Of a stretch of 26,641 nt of DNA, positions 14,756 to 21,774 are shown piece after piece (position 1 is the stretch's first letter; each line of letters opens with the position of its first letter). Below the pieces are notes generated by a model. The model saw only the letters and a list, made by a program, of their open reading frames with translations. It made no database searches and had not been told where the DNA came from. Location: the NCBI GenBank assembly GCA_016185815.1, contig JACPMT010000046.1:1-26641 (forward strand), written 5' to 3'. The translations under genes were made by a program, and so were the position numbers. Source of the DNA: Candidatus Woesearchaeota archaeon. GTDB lineage: Archaea > Nanobdellota > Nanobdellia > Woesearchaeales > GW2011-AR4.

Positions 14756-16528
14756 ATGAAATATAACGAAAAAGGATTTTTTTCTGCTGTTGAAGACTAC
14801 AAAAAACTGGTAAAAAGGGCAACCGGCAAAAATTTTTTTATAATTTTTGACATAAAAAATAAAGATGCCTTTTATTCAACTGCCCCTTTATCCAGAGCTT
14901 TGCATGACCTAGGAAATGATGTGAGCTGCGCCGGGATAAATGAGAAACCCGAGACTCTAGATGCTTTAAAGGATGTGTGGAAAGCCTTTGAAGAGCACGG
15001 AAACGGAATAATAAATGACGAAACAAAAGCCCTTGCTGGCTTTATTGAAGAGGTTGACAAAAAATCAAAAGGGGAATTTAAGAAAATTTTCAAAAAGCCG
15101 GATTTTATCCTTGAGGCCGGAAAATACAATTTTGAAGGCGCATTAAAATTGCCTTTCCACACAGAGTGGTTTAACAACTACAGAATGGAAGAGCTGATGC
15201 AGACAGCTGAAGTTCTGTGGCGCGATGTTTATGCTTTGAAAAAAGGCGAGAGGGTTGGCATCGGCTTCACGCTGATACCAACTCAAGATTTAATCGGGCA
15301 TCCTCTGGAGGACTATCTTGATTCCTATTCCATAATATGGGCAATGGCACAAACTGCAAAAAAAACAGCAGAACCTATGATGAATGCTTACACTTTCAGA
15401 GCTTCCATGCTTGAGAAAAGCGAAAGAATCTCTGAATTAAGGGCAACATTGCTTGGATGTGAATTATGCAAAAACATTGACGAAGAGCCATTTATCAAAT
15501 ATAAAAAATTATCGCAATTGCTGAAGCTTGGCAGGATAAAGCCGATAGACTTGTCGTTCTCAATAAGCGCAAAAGGCTACCCCGGGAAGCACCTTTTTGG
15601 GGAGGTAATTGGATACCCCTCATTAAACAAGAAAACAAGATGGCAGACTCCTGCCCAGATGGTCTACAAGCTCGATTTTTATCCCCAGACAAAATATGAC
15701 ACTAGGGCTCCAATGGCAAGGGTTGCATTTACTGAAACAATACCAACAGACATTTTTATTGAAACAAATTTAGTTGACTGGAGCGACATAATGGCAAGAA
15801 ATCAAAAGGTGAAAGACATCATGGACAGGTGCGATGTTATCCTTGTTGAAGGCAAATTAAAAGAGAAATATGTAACAAGACTGGAAGTCGGCTTGGTAAA
15901 AAATGACGGTACGAGGAGATGGGTTAGAAGAAGCGATACTGATGTAAGGGAAAAGGTAAACAGGGAATATCTTAAAATGACAGGGATAGCAGCAGGCTGC
16001 ATGGGCAACATACCAGGAGGAGAGGCGTTTACAACACCAGAGTACATGAAAGGGATTTTTGTTGGTGATGTTGTTGTTCATGTTGACCAAAGCTATCCAT
16101 TGAGCGAGAAAAAGCCATTAGTTGTTGAGTGCTTTGGCGACCATTACAAGATAATTGATGGACCGAAAGAAATAATAGATGAAATCAACAAAAGAAAGAG
16201 AGATGCAATGAAAATGCTGCTTGAGGCAGAAAAAAACAAAAGCCTGCCAAAAGAGATAATTGACTTGAAAAAGAAAAATTTTGAAAGAATTGGAGAGTTT
16301 GCAATCAACACAAATCCGAAGGCAAGATTATGCGAGTACCTTATTGTAAATGAAAAAATCGCAAGGATGATGCACATTGCGCTTGGCTCTGGATTTGAGC
16401 CTGACAGGAGCACGGAATACCACATGGACATTGTTTTCAATGCTCCGCGACAGAAGCTTGACGTTTACGGCATTGACAAAGAAGGAAAAAAGCACTGGAT
16501 TTTAAAAGATGGGGAGTTTGCAGCTTAA
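14756..16528 (+). CDS. Long M29-like aminopeptidase
   Basis: The 590-residue protein has a C-terminal region with the M29 (AmpS/thermophilic aminopeptidase) ligand pattern: 'GGEAFTTPE' (about 422), 'NEKIARMMHIALGSG' (His about 539) and 'YHMDIV' (HxD about 557-559). M29 enzymes are usually about 370-420 residues, so this one is clearly longer. The extra length lies mainly in a divergent N-terminal half and in the segment 'HPLEDYLDSY…' to 'FAETIPTD'-type strands at about 180-340. These enzymes remove N-terminal residues using two metals. An upstream in-frame TTG at 14738 overlaps the M24 stop and is a possible alternative start. I favour the ATG at 14756, but no clear SD decides it. It is co-directional with the next M29 gene, 1 nt apart. 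Confidence 0.8.
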   Translation: MKYNEKGFFSAVEDYKKLVKRATGKNFFIIFDIKNKDAFYSTAPLSRALHDLGNDVSCAGINEKPETLDALKDVWKAFEEHGNGIINDETKALAGFIEEVDKKSKGEFKKIFKKPDFILEAGKYNFEGALKLPFHTEWFNNYRMEELMQTAEVLWRDVYALKKGERVGIGFTLIPTQDLIGHPLEDYLDSYSIIWAMAQTAKKTAEPMMNAYTFRASMLEKSERISELRATLLGCELCKNIDEEPFIKYKKLSQLLKLGRIKPIDLSFSISAKGYPGKHLFGEVIGYPSLNKKTRWQTPAQMVYKLDFYPQTKYDTRAPMARVAFTETIPTDIFIETNLVDWSDIMARNQKVKDIMDRCDVILVEGKLKEKYVTRLEVGLVKNDGTRRWVRRSDTDVREKVNREYLKMTGIAAGCMGNIPGGEAFTTPEYMKGIFVGDVVVHVDQSYPLSEKKPLVVECFGDHYKIIDGPKEIIDEINKRKRDAMKMLLEAEKNKSLPKEIIDLKKKNFERIGEFAINTNPKARLCEYLIVNEKIARMMHIALGSGFEPDRSTEYHMDIVFNAPRQKLDVYGIDKEGKKHWILKDGEFAA

Positions 16529-16529
16529 A

Positions 16530-17471
16530 ATGCCGCTTGACAAACCTGCAAAAATAATCCTGAAAGACTGCATGAACCTAAAGGGCAATGAAAGCTGCCT
16601 GATTGTTACAGATTCAAAATTAAAAAACATTGGAAAAATTCTTTATAAAAACTCATTAAAAATAGCCAATAAATCAAAAATAATTCTGACAAAAATACCT
16701 GAAACGCACGGGACAGAGCCGCCTGAGGGAGTTGCGAAAGAAATGCTCAAATATGATGTTGTTTTGATGCCAACAACAATGTCCTTGAGCCACACAAGAG
16801 CAAGGGAAAATGCAAGCAAAAACGGAGCAAGAATTGCAAGCATGCCCGGCATCACAAAACAAATGATGGAGAGAACGTTAAATGTTGACTTCAATAAAAT
16901 AATAATCATTAACAAAAAACTCATTAAAAAATTGAACAATAAAAATAAAATAAAAATTACGACTAAAAAAGGAACCAGCATTGAATTCTATGTAAAAGGG
17001 AGGAAATGGATAGGGGATGACGGAATTTACACAAAAAAAGGGGCTTTTGGAAATCTGCCTGCAGGTGAGATATTCATTGCCCCGCTGGAAAATAAAACAA
17101 GCGGCACAATTATAGTTGATGCAAGCATCGGCAGCTTGGGAAAAGTTGACAAGAAGATTGAAATAGCCGTTAAAAAGGGATTCATTGAAAAAATAAGCAA
17201 TGGAAAAACCGCAAATGCATTCAAAAAGTCATTAAAAAACAAATTATACAAAAATGTTGCTGAGCTTGGAATTGGAACAAATTACAAGGCGAAGATAACA
17301 GGCAATGTTTTGGAGGACGAGAAAGTTGCAGGCACTTGCCACATAGCATTTGGCAATAACAGGCATTTTGGAGGAAAAGTTGATGTTCCTTTCCATGTTG
17401 ATGTTGTTGTTAAAAACCCGACAATATATGCTGATGATGAATTGATAATGGAGAACGGAAAAATCCCGTAA
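16530..17471 (+). CDS. M29-family aminopeptidase, compact
   Basis: This 313-residue M29-type protein has 'LPAGEIFIAP' (Glu about 178), 'EDEKVAGTCHIAFGNN' (Glu about 263, His about 270) and 'FHVDVVV' (His/Asp about 289-291), the metal-binding set of the family. It lacks part of the usual N-terminal domain and is shorter than typical M29 enzymes. It follows the longer M29-like protein after 1 nt, so the two are translationally linked and could form a hetero-oligomer. That pairing is inference. An in-frame ATG at 16509 lies inside the previous gene. I prefer 16530 because it directly follows the preceding stop, as in coupled genes. Codon use is strongly A-rich. Confidence 0.85.
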   Translation: MPLDKPAKIILKDCMNLKGNESCLIVTDSKLKNIGKILYKNSLKIANKSKIILTKIPETHGTEPPEGVAKEMLKYDVVLMPTTMSLSHTRARENASKNGARIASMPGITKQMMERTLNVDFNKIIIINKKLIKKLNNKNKIKITTKKGTSIEFYVKGRKWIGDDGIYTKKGAFGNLPAGEIFIAPLENKTSGTIIVDASIGSLGKVDKKIEIAVKKGFIEKISNGKTANAFKKSLKNKLYKNVAELGIGTNYKAKITGNVLEDEKVAGTCHIAFGNNRHFGGKVDVPFHVDVVVKNPTIYADDELIMENGKIP

Positions 17472-17479
17472 ATACAAAA

Positions 17480-17512
17480 CTTTTTATACTGATTTCTTAC
17501 TCATTTCTTACT
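17480..17512 (+). promoter_or_regulatory. PAN promoter with tandem direct repeats
   Basis: CTTTTTATAC (17480-17489) is placed about 25-30 nt before the ATG at 17513. Between them lie two copies of the 10-mer ATTTCTTACT (17492-17501 and 17503-17512), the second touching the start codon and covering the expected initiation site. Confidence 0.55.
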
Positions 17513-18667
17513 ATGCCTGCAAAAGAAGCAAAGCCAAAAAGCATAATTGACAGCATAATGTACTCTTATTCAACGTCCTCAAACCCATACGAGGAAGAGA
17601 ATAGAATTCTGAAAGAAACAATCAATCGCTTGAAGGAAGAGATTGAAAGATTCAAGGCTTCTCCTTTAATGGTTTGTGAAGTCAGGGAAATTTTTGGCAA
17701 CACAGCCATCATAAGAATCCCAAATGGCAACCAGTTTCTTGTTAACCTGTCTAATGAATGCGACAAGCTTAAATCCGGGGAACTGGTTTTAGTAGAGCAG
17801 AAAAACCTCACAGTCATAAAAAAGATCCCGATAACAAGGCGCTTTAATGTCGAGAAATTTGTCATTGTGGAAAAGCCCACAACTTCATGGGAGGAGGTTG
17901 GCGGCTTGGACCAGCAGGTGCGTGAAATAAAAGAGGTTGTTGAGCTGCCGTTAAAAAAGCCGGAATTATTCAAGAAAATAGGAATAACACCGCCAAAAGG
18001 AGTTCTGCTTTACGGCGAGCCTGGAACCGGCAAGACTTTGCTGGCGAAGGCAGTCGCTGCCTCTACAAATTCCACCTTTATAGAAGTTGTCGGCTCTGAA
18101 TTAGTCCAGAAATTCATCGGGGAAGGGGCAAAGCTTGTAAAGGAGATTTTTGAGTTTGCAAGAAAGAAAGCGCCTGCAATTGTCTTTATAGACGAGCTGG
18201 ATGCCTTGGCGGCAAAAAGAATTGAAGTCGGCACATCCGGTGAAAGGGAGGTCAATAGGACATTTATGCAGCTGCTTGCAGAGCTGGACGGCTTTAAGCC
18301 CCTGGATAATGTAAAGGTTATAGGCGCAACCAACAGGAAAGACATTCTGGACCCTGCGGTAATAAGGCCCGGAAGGCTGGACAGGCTTCTTAACATACCC
18401 ATACCAAACCCAGAGGCAAGGCTTGAAATATTCAAGATACATTCAAAAAACATGAACTTTGACAGGAGCATCAACATTGGAGTGCTGACAAGCAGGATGG
18501 AAGGATTCAGCGGCGCTGAAATAAAAGCAACATGCACAGAGGCCGGATATTTTGCAATAAGAAGCGACAGGACTTTTGTAACCAAAGAAGATTTCCTGAA
18601 GGCAATAGACAAAGTCAAGGAAGAGGAAAAAGCCGAAGGGGAAGACTATCTTGGAATGTTTGGCTGA
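17513..18667 (+). CDS. pan: Proteasome-activating nucleotidase (PAN/Rpt-type AAA+ ATPase)
   Basis: The 384-residue protein is the hexameric ATPase that unfolds substrates and feeds them into the 20S proteasome. It has a short N-terminal coiled coil (about 27-48) followed by Pro51, an OB-fold domain ('VCEVREIFGNTAIIRIPNG'), and a AAA+ domain. The AAA+ domain shows 'GEPGTGKT' (168-175), Walker B 'VFIDELD' (224-230), 'GATNRKDILDPA' and 'RPGRLDR' arginine fingers, then a helical C-domain 'GFSGAEIKATCTEAG'. It is shorter than most PANs (400-430), mainly at the N-terminus. The last residues 'LGMFG' give a Met-Phe-Gly end instead of the canonical HbYX, possibly a variant docking tail. Proteasome genes are not in the window. 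It is located directly after the peptidase operon but has its own promoter. Confidence 0.93.
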   Translation: MPAKEAKPKSIIDSIMYSYSTSSNPYEEENRILKETINRLKEEIERFKASPLMVCEVREIFGNTAIIRIPNGNQFLVNLSNECDKLKSGELVLVEQKNLTVIKKIPITRRFNVEKFVIVEKPTTSWEEVGGLDQQVREIKEVVELPLKKPELFKKIGITPPKGVLLYGEPGTGKTLLAKAVAASTNSTFIEVVGSELVQKFIGEGAKLVKEIFEFARKKAPAIVFIDELDALAAKRIEVGTSGEREVNRTFMQLLAELDGFKPLDNVKVIGATNRKDILDPAVIRPGRLDRLLNIPIPNPEARLEIFKIHSKNMNFDRSINIGVLTSRMEGFSGAEIKATCTEAGYFAIRSDRTFVTKEDFLKAIDKVKEEEKAEGEDYLGMFG

Positions 18668-18692
18668 GGTTTTTTATAATTTTTTTAACTGA
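18668..18692 (+). terminator. T-rich terminator after pan
   Basis: Two T-runs (six T, then seven T) follow the pan stop codon within about 25 nt, typical of archaeal T-rich transcription termination. No strong stem precedes them. Confidence 0.45.
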
Positions 18693-18896
18693 TGTCCTTC
18701 TTTAGTTATTGTTTTGGCGCTTTCTTGATTTATATACTAAAGCAATCCCAATAAAAAATATTTCTAAATTAAATAGGAATCATGAAGGCGCACGCTCGGC
18801 AGTTACTACCTCATATCATCAGCTTGCGCTTCTAAGGGTGTTCATATCTTCATCGCGTGCACCAGCTGAAATAAGGAACTTTCTTTTTAAGAGTTT
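18693..18896. other. Intergenic region with a GC-rich insert
   Basis: A plus-strand TATA-like GATTTATATAC lies at about 18728-18738. Behind it, TAGGAATC and an ATG at 18782 open a 17-codon frame ending at 18835. The stretch 18784-18872 is markedly GC-richer than its flanks, uses CGN arginine codons and carries GCACGC/GCGTGC pairing. No family is recognisable. It may be a foreign insert or a small RNA. Confidence 0.3.
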
Positions 18897-19631
18897 CTAT
18901 GGATTTGCAGCCTTCCACATAACCTCAAAATACTTCCTGTAGCCGTCTGCAATTGACTTGTTTTTTATGACTATGGCTAACGGCTCTTCCTCTTCCATCA
19001 ATAACAAGGCAACTTTATCCCCGTAAATCCTCAATGCCGCACGGGAGCTGAACTCCTGCGGTATGTATCTCAATTCACTCAGCGGGTTTTTCTTGATAAC
19101 CTTTCTTGAAGCCTCGTCATAAATCAGCCTTATTCTTATCCTTGATCTAATCCTTTTGTTGAGAAAGTGCTTGAAGTAATGCTTCAGGATCTTTTCCAGC
19201 TGGTGGCCGGGCCCGTAGCCTACGTAATTCTTGCCCGTCCTTATAATGTCCTCGAATACAGTCTTCATCCCTTCAACGCCCTTAAAAAACCTCACATCGT
19301 GCTTTTCCTGCATTTTGGTCCTTAATTCAAGCTCCGGGATTATCTTTTCAAAATCATTTTTCAGGCTCTCAAGCTCAAATTTCTTCTCGTCTATCATTTC
19401 CAGAAATCTTTTCGGGTTTACAGGACTGAACATCTTTTTGTTGTTGATTATCACAAAGCTTATAAGCCCTTTTTCCATAAGGCGTGAAATGGCGTCGTAA
19501 ACATTTCTTCTATGGATTCCGGATTTTTCAGTTATTTGGCCTGCCTGCGCCGTCCCCAAATCCAGCAGCGTAAGATACACCTTGGCCTCGTTTGAAGTCA
19601 GCCCCAAAGAATGGAATATCTGGGTATTCAT
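18897..19631 (-). CDS. TrmB-like transcriptional regulator
   Basis: The 244-residue protein has the N-terminal winged-helix domain of the TrmB family: 'LGLTSNEAKVYLTLLDLGTAQAGQITEKSGIHRRNVYDAISRLMEKGLISF' (about 8-60). A coiled-coil dimerisation helix rich in Lys/Glu follows (about 75-110). The C-terminal domain contains 'YVGYGPGHQLEKIL' and 'RIRLIYDE', resembling the phospholipase-D-like effector domain of short TrmB proteins. The large sugar-binding domain of full-length TrmB (about 340 residues) is absent, so a sugar ligand should not be assumed. It is divergent from two tiny ORFs across a promoter carrying a perfect dyad at 19668-19686, a likely autoregulatory operator. Confidence 0.9.
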   Translation of the reverse strand: MNTQIFHSLGLTSNEAKVYLTLLDLGTAQAGQITEKSGIHRRNVYDAISRLMEKGLISFVIINNKKMFSPVNPKRFLEMIDEKKFELESLKNDFEKIIPELELRTKMQEKHDVRFFKGVEGMKTVFEDIIRTGKNYVGYGPGHQLEKILKHYFKHFLNKRIRSRIRIRLIYDEASRKVIKKNPLSELRYIPQEFSSRAALRIYGDKVALLLMEEEEPLAIVIKNKSIADGYRKYFEVMWKAANP

Positions 19632-19655
19632 GCCGAATTGGAATATTCATCATCT

Positions 19656-19700
19656 ATTTAAATTTTATGGTGATTATTTATCACCACAATAGTTTATATA
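19656..19700. promoter_or_regulatory. Divergent TATA boxes flanking a perfect operator-like dyad
   Basis: Minus-strand TATA ATTTAAAT (19656-19663) serves the TrmB-like gene, about 25 nt before its ATG. Plus-strand TTTATATA (19693-19700) faces the small ORFs. Between them is a perfect 7-bp inverted repeat TGGTGAT (19668-19674) / ATCACCA (19680-19686) with a TATTT spacer. A protein bound there would cover the BRE side of both TATA boxes. Confidence 0.6.
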
Positions 19701-19722
19701 CCATGCTATCTTCGCAATCTGC

Positions 19723-19794
19723 ATGAAAGGCAAAAAAGAAATTGAAATAAGTGTTTTGGATTTAAACACAATGGAAGACTTTGAGGATAAATGA
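19723..19794 (+). CDS. Tiny ORF 1 behind the TrmB-divergent promoter
   Basis: A 23-codon frame, mostly Lys/Glu/Asp, starts with ATG at 19723, about 25 nt downstream of a clear TATA box (19693-19700), as expected for a leaderless gene. It ends in TGA overlapping the next ATG (ATGA at 19791). It may be a real microprotein, a regulatory leader peptide or the remnant of a decayed gene. No family is recognisable. Confidence 0.3.
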   Translation: MKGKKEIEISVLDLNTMEDFEDK

Positions 19795-19838
19795 AAAAGG
19801 ACAAAGGGGTGATCAAGCTTATCAGTCAGGCCAATTAA
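19791..19838 (+). CDS. Tiny ORF 2, coupled to tiny ORF 1
   Basis: A 15-codon frame overlaps the previous stop by the ATGA arrangement and ends in TAA directly before the inverted-repeat structure at 19839. It is too short to judge as coding and is listed because of the coupled arrangement. Confidence 0.2.
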   Translation: MKKDKGVIKLISQAN

Positions 19839-19939
19839 CCCCAAGGTAAGAGGATTAATATAAAAATATTAATCAAAAAAGATTAATAGAAAAAATTAAT
19901 CCACTAAAAAATCGATGCAAACTCGATAAAACCTTGGGG
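19839..19939. repeat. Nested inverted repeats between convergent units
   Basis: The outer arms CCCCAAGGT (19839-19847) and ACCTTGGGG (19931-19939) are perfectly complementary. Inside are two adjacent hairpins. The first is GATTAATAT/ATATTAATC (19853-19861 / 19866-19874, 4-nt loop). The second is GATTAAT/ATTAATC (19881-19887 / 19895-19901). An alternative inner pair GGATTAAT/ATTAATCC joins 19852-19859 to 19895-19902. The right side lies within the 3' end of the methyltransferase gene. It could be a bidirectional terminator or a MITE-like remnant. Confidence 0.6.
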
Positions 19940-20729
19940 AATATTGGCCGCATTTTATTGTTTTTAGGATTTTGAATTTTCTTTTTGACTTTTCGCATGA
20001 TTTTTTAACTTTTTCCCATGCTTTGTAGAATTCATCTTCGTGCAGGAAATCGTAGAAATGCACAACTCCCTTTTTTTTAAGATGCTTAAGCGCTAAATCC
20101 AGAAACCCCTCCCCTCCTTTGGGAAGCGGCATTAAAATCCTGTCAAACTTTTTGTTTAATTTTGGCATTACCCTTTTAACATCACCTAAAAATAACCCGA
20201 TTTTGTTTTCTAACTTATTTTTTTTAGAATTTTCTAATGCGTATTTATGCGCAACTGGATTTATCTCAATTCCGTAAACTTCCCTGCATTTTGAGTTTTT
20301 TGCAATAACCAGCGGATAGGCCCCGGAGCCGGAAAACATAACCAAAACTAACTCATTCGGCCTTATCAATCCAGCAATCCTCTTTCTCTCGCCCGACATT
20401 CTTGGAGAGAAATAAACCTTTTCGACATCCAGTTTTATTAAAACATTGTTTTCCCTACACATTGTTTCTTTTCTTTTCTCGCCCGCAATAACTTTTAATT
20501 TCGCCGTCCTAAACTTCCCGGAGTATTTTTTTGTTTTTTTGAGGATTGTTTTGATATGAGGATAATTTTTTAATATTGTTTGCCCTATCATCTTTTCTTT
20601 TTTTGACAATTTCCTTGGAAAGTCTGAAAATATCAGAATGTCGCCGACTACATCAAATGAGGAAGGAACAAGATTCAACTCCTTTTTTGTTAATTTGCCT
20701 TTAATAAAGTATTTTAGATTTTTTTTCAT
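19896..20729 (-). CDS. Trm5/Taw2-family tRNA methyltransferase
   Basis: The 277-residue protein has the archaeal Trm5-type layout: a small N-terminal domain, 'YFSPRMSGERKRIA' (about 106-119, the family-defining 'FSPR…ER' motif), and a Rossmann SAM-binding core. The core shows 'MFSGSGAYPL' (motif I, about 131-140), 'GIEINPVAHKYA' (motif II) and 'GDVKRVMP'. Trm5 methylates N1 of G37 in tRNA. Taw2 transfers aminocarboxypropyl in wyosine synthesis. The catalytic loop reads 'RILMPLPKGGEGFLDLAL', with Pro where Trm5 has the Asn of NLP, so the precise reaction is uncertain. I chose the ATG at 20729, 1 nt after the FEN1 stop. A TTG at 20738 overlapping FEN1 is possible and has GGAG upstream. Confidence 0.82.
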   Translation of the reverse strand: MKKNLKYFIKGKLTKKELNLVPSSFDVVGDILIFSDFPRKLSKKEKMIGQTILKNYPHIKTILKKTKKYSGKFRTAKLKVIAGEKRKETMCRENNVLIKLDVEKVYFSPRMSGERKRIAGLIRPNELVLVMFSGSGAYPLVIAKNSKCREVYGIEINPVAHKYALENSKKNKLENKIGLFLGDVKRVMPKLNKKFDRILMPLPKGGEGFLDLALKHLKKKGVVHFYDFLHEDEFYKAWEKVKKSCEKSKRKFKILKTIKCGQYSPRFYRVCIDFLVD

Positions 20730-20730
20730 C

Positions 20731-21768
20731 TCAACCAAAGAACTCCGCTAGCCCTTTCTGACTTTTTTTCTGTTTTTCTTTAATTAGCCCTTCAATCTGT
20801 TTTTTGACCCTTTCTTCTGAGAAGTCATGCCTGTCAACCAGCAGTTTCAATATTTCTTCTTCGTTAATATCTGCCCATTTAAAATGATAATGCCTGTCCA
20901 CGGGCATATTTTTTATCAAATCAAAAACTTCCTGCCAGGAGAAATAAAAAAAATCATCCCATTTTGCTTCATTAAACAAGGCACCAAAATCTGTGCCGTG
21001 TTCCTTGACCAATTTCAATGCTGTTTTTGGGCCTATGCCCTTTATTCCTCCGCTGTTGTAGTCAGTTCCTATCAGCATTGCAAGTGCTATAAGCTGTTCT
21101 TGATTAATTTTTAGATGGGTTAAATTTTCTTTTAAGTCAATAATATCGGGGTTTATTATCTCAAAACTTAATTTATTGGCTTTTTTCTTTTTTCCAGCCA
21201 TGTTCAGGTTTCTCACGATTCTTGGAGCTTCAAACAGCATTGCATCAGCATCATTAGTCGCAATTGCAAATGCGTCATGATTTTTCACTATAAAGGATGC
21301 CTGTGCTTCCGCCTCTGAAGGGGCGTCTATCACAGGCAGCCCAAATGCCCCAATCAGCTTTTTTGCCTCGCCTATCATCCCATCAGTCAGTCTTGATGTG
21401 CGGGCAGCATATTTTTTCATTAATTCCAAATCCTCTTTTTCTTTTGCTTTCTCAAATTTTTTCTGGGCTTCAATCTTTAACTCTTTCCTTTTTTCAAGCG
21501 TCAAGTGCTTCAGTTTCGGAGGTTCTCCGTCAAATGCAAAAGCAAGCTTTATGTTCTGCTGCGATAAGTTTGACACCCTTGTCAATAAACCCATTAGATG
21601 GGAAGTTACATTCCCCTTTGAATCTGTCAATAATGAGCCGTCCCTTTGCCTTATTGAGCTTAAAAACTGGTAGAGCCACATTGGAGCATCAACAACAAGC
21701 ACCTTGTTGCGGAGAAAATCCAAACCAATCTCCCTGATGAGCAATAATTCTGTTAAGGCTACTCCCAT
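20731..21768 (-). CDS. fen: Flap endonuclease 1
   Basis: The 345-residue protein is a complete FEN1, which cuts 5' flaps during Okazaki-fragment maturation and repair. All metal ligands sit where archaeal FEN1 has them: Asp27 ('VVDAPMW'), Asp80 ('FAFDGEPP'), Glu152/Glu154 ('APSEAEAQA'), Asp173/Asp175 ('TNDADAMLF') and Asp236 ('GTDYNSGGIKGIGPKTA'). The C-terminus carries a perfect PCNA-interacting box 'QKGLAEFF' (337-344). One oddity is 'TNDADAML' in place of the usual SQDYDSLL. It lies 6 nt downstream of the winged-helix/nuclease-like gene and just upstream of the Trm5-like gene, so a three-gene operon is likely. Confidence 0.97.
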   Translation of the reverse strand: MGVALTELLLIREIGLDFLRNKVLVVDAPMWLYQFLSSIRQRDGSLLTDSKGNVTSHLMGLLTRVSNLSQQNIKLAFAFDGEPPKLKHLTLEKRKELKIEAQKKFEKAKEKEDLELMKKYAARTSRLTDGMIGEAKKLIGAFGLPVIDAPSEAEAQASFIVKNHDAFAIATNDADAMLFEAPRIVRNLNMAGKKKKANKLSFEIINPDIIDLKENLTHLKINQEQLIALAMLIGTDYNSGGIKGIGPKTALKLVKEHGTDFGALFNEAKWDDFFYFSWQEVFDLIKNMPVDRHYHFKWADINEEEILKLLVDRHDFSEERVKKQIEGLIKEKQKKSQKGLAEFFG

Positions 21769-21774
21769 TTTATT

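Noticed and set aside
18782..18872. C/D-box small RNA on the minus strand (TGATGA present)
   Set aside because: No correctly placed D box (CTGA) follows within the usual 50-60 nt.
18709..18942. 77-codon plus-strand frame
   Set aside because: It overlaps the 3' end of the clear TrmB-like gene, has no family features and mixes AT-rich and GC-rich pieces. It is most likely chance.
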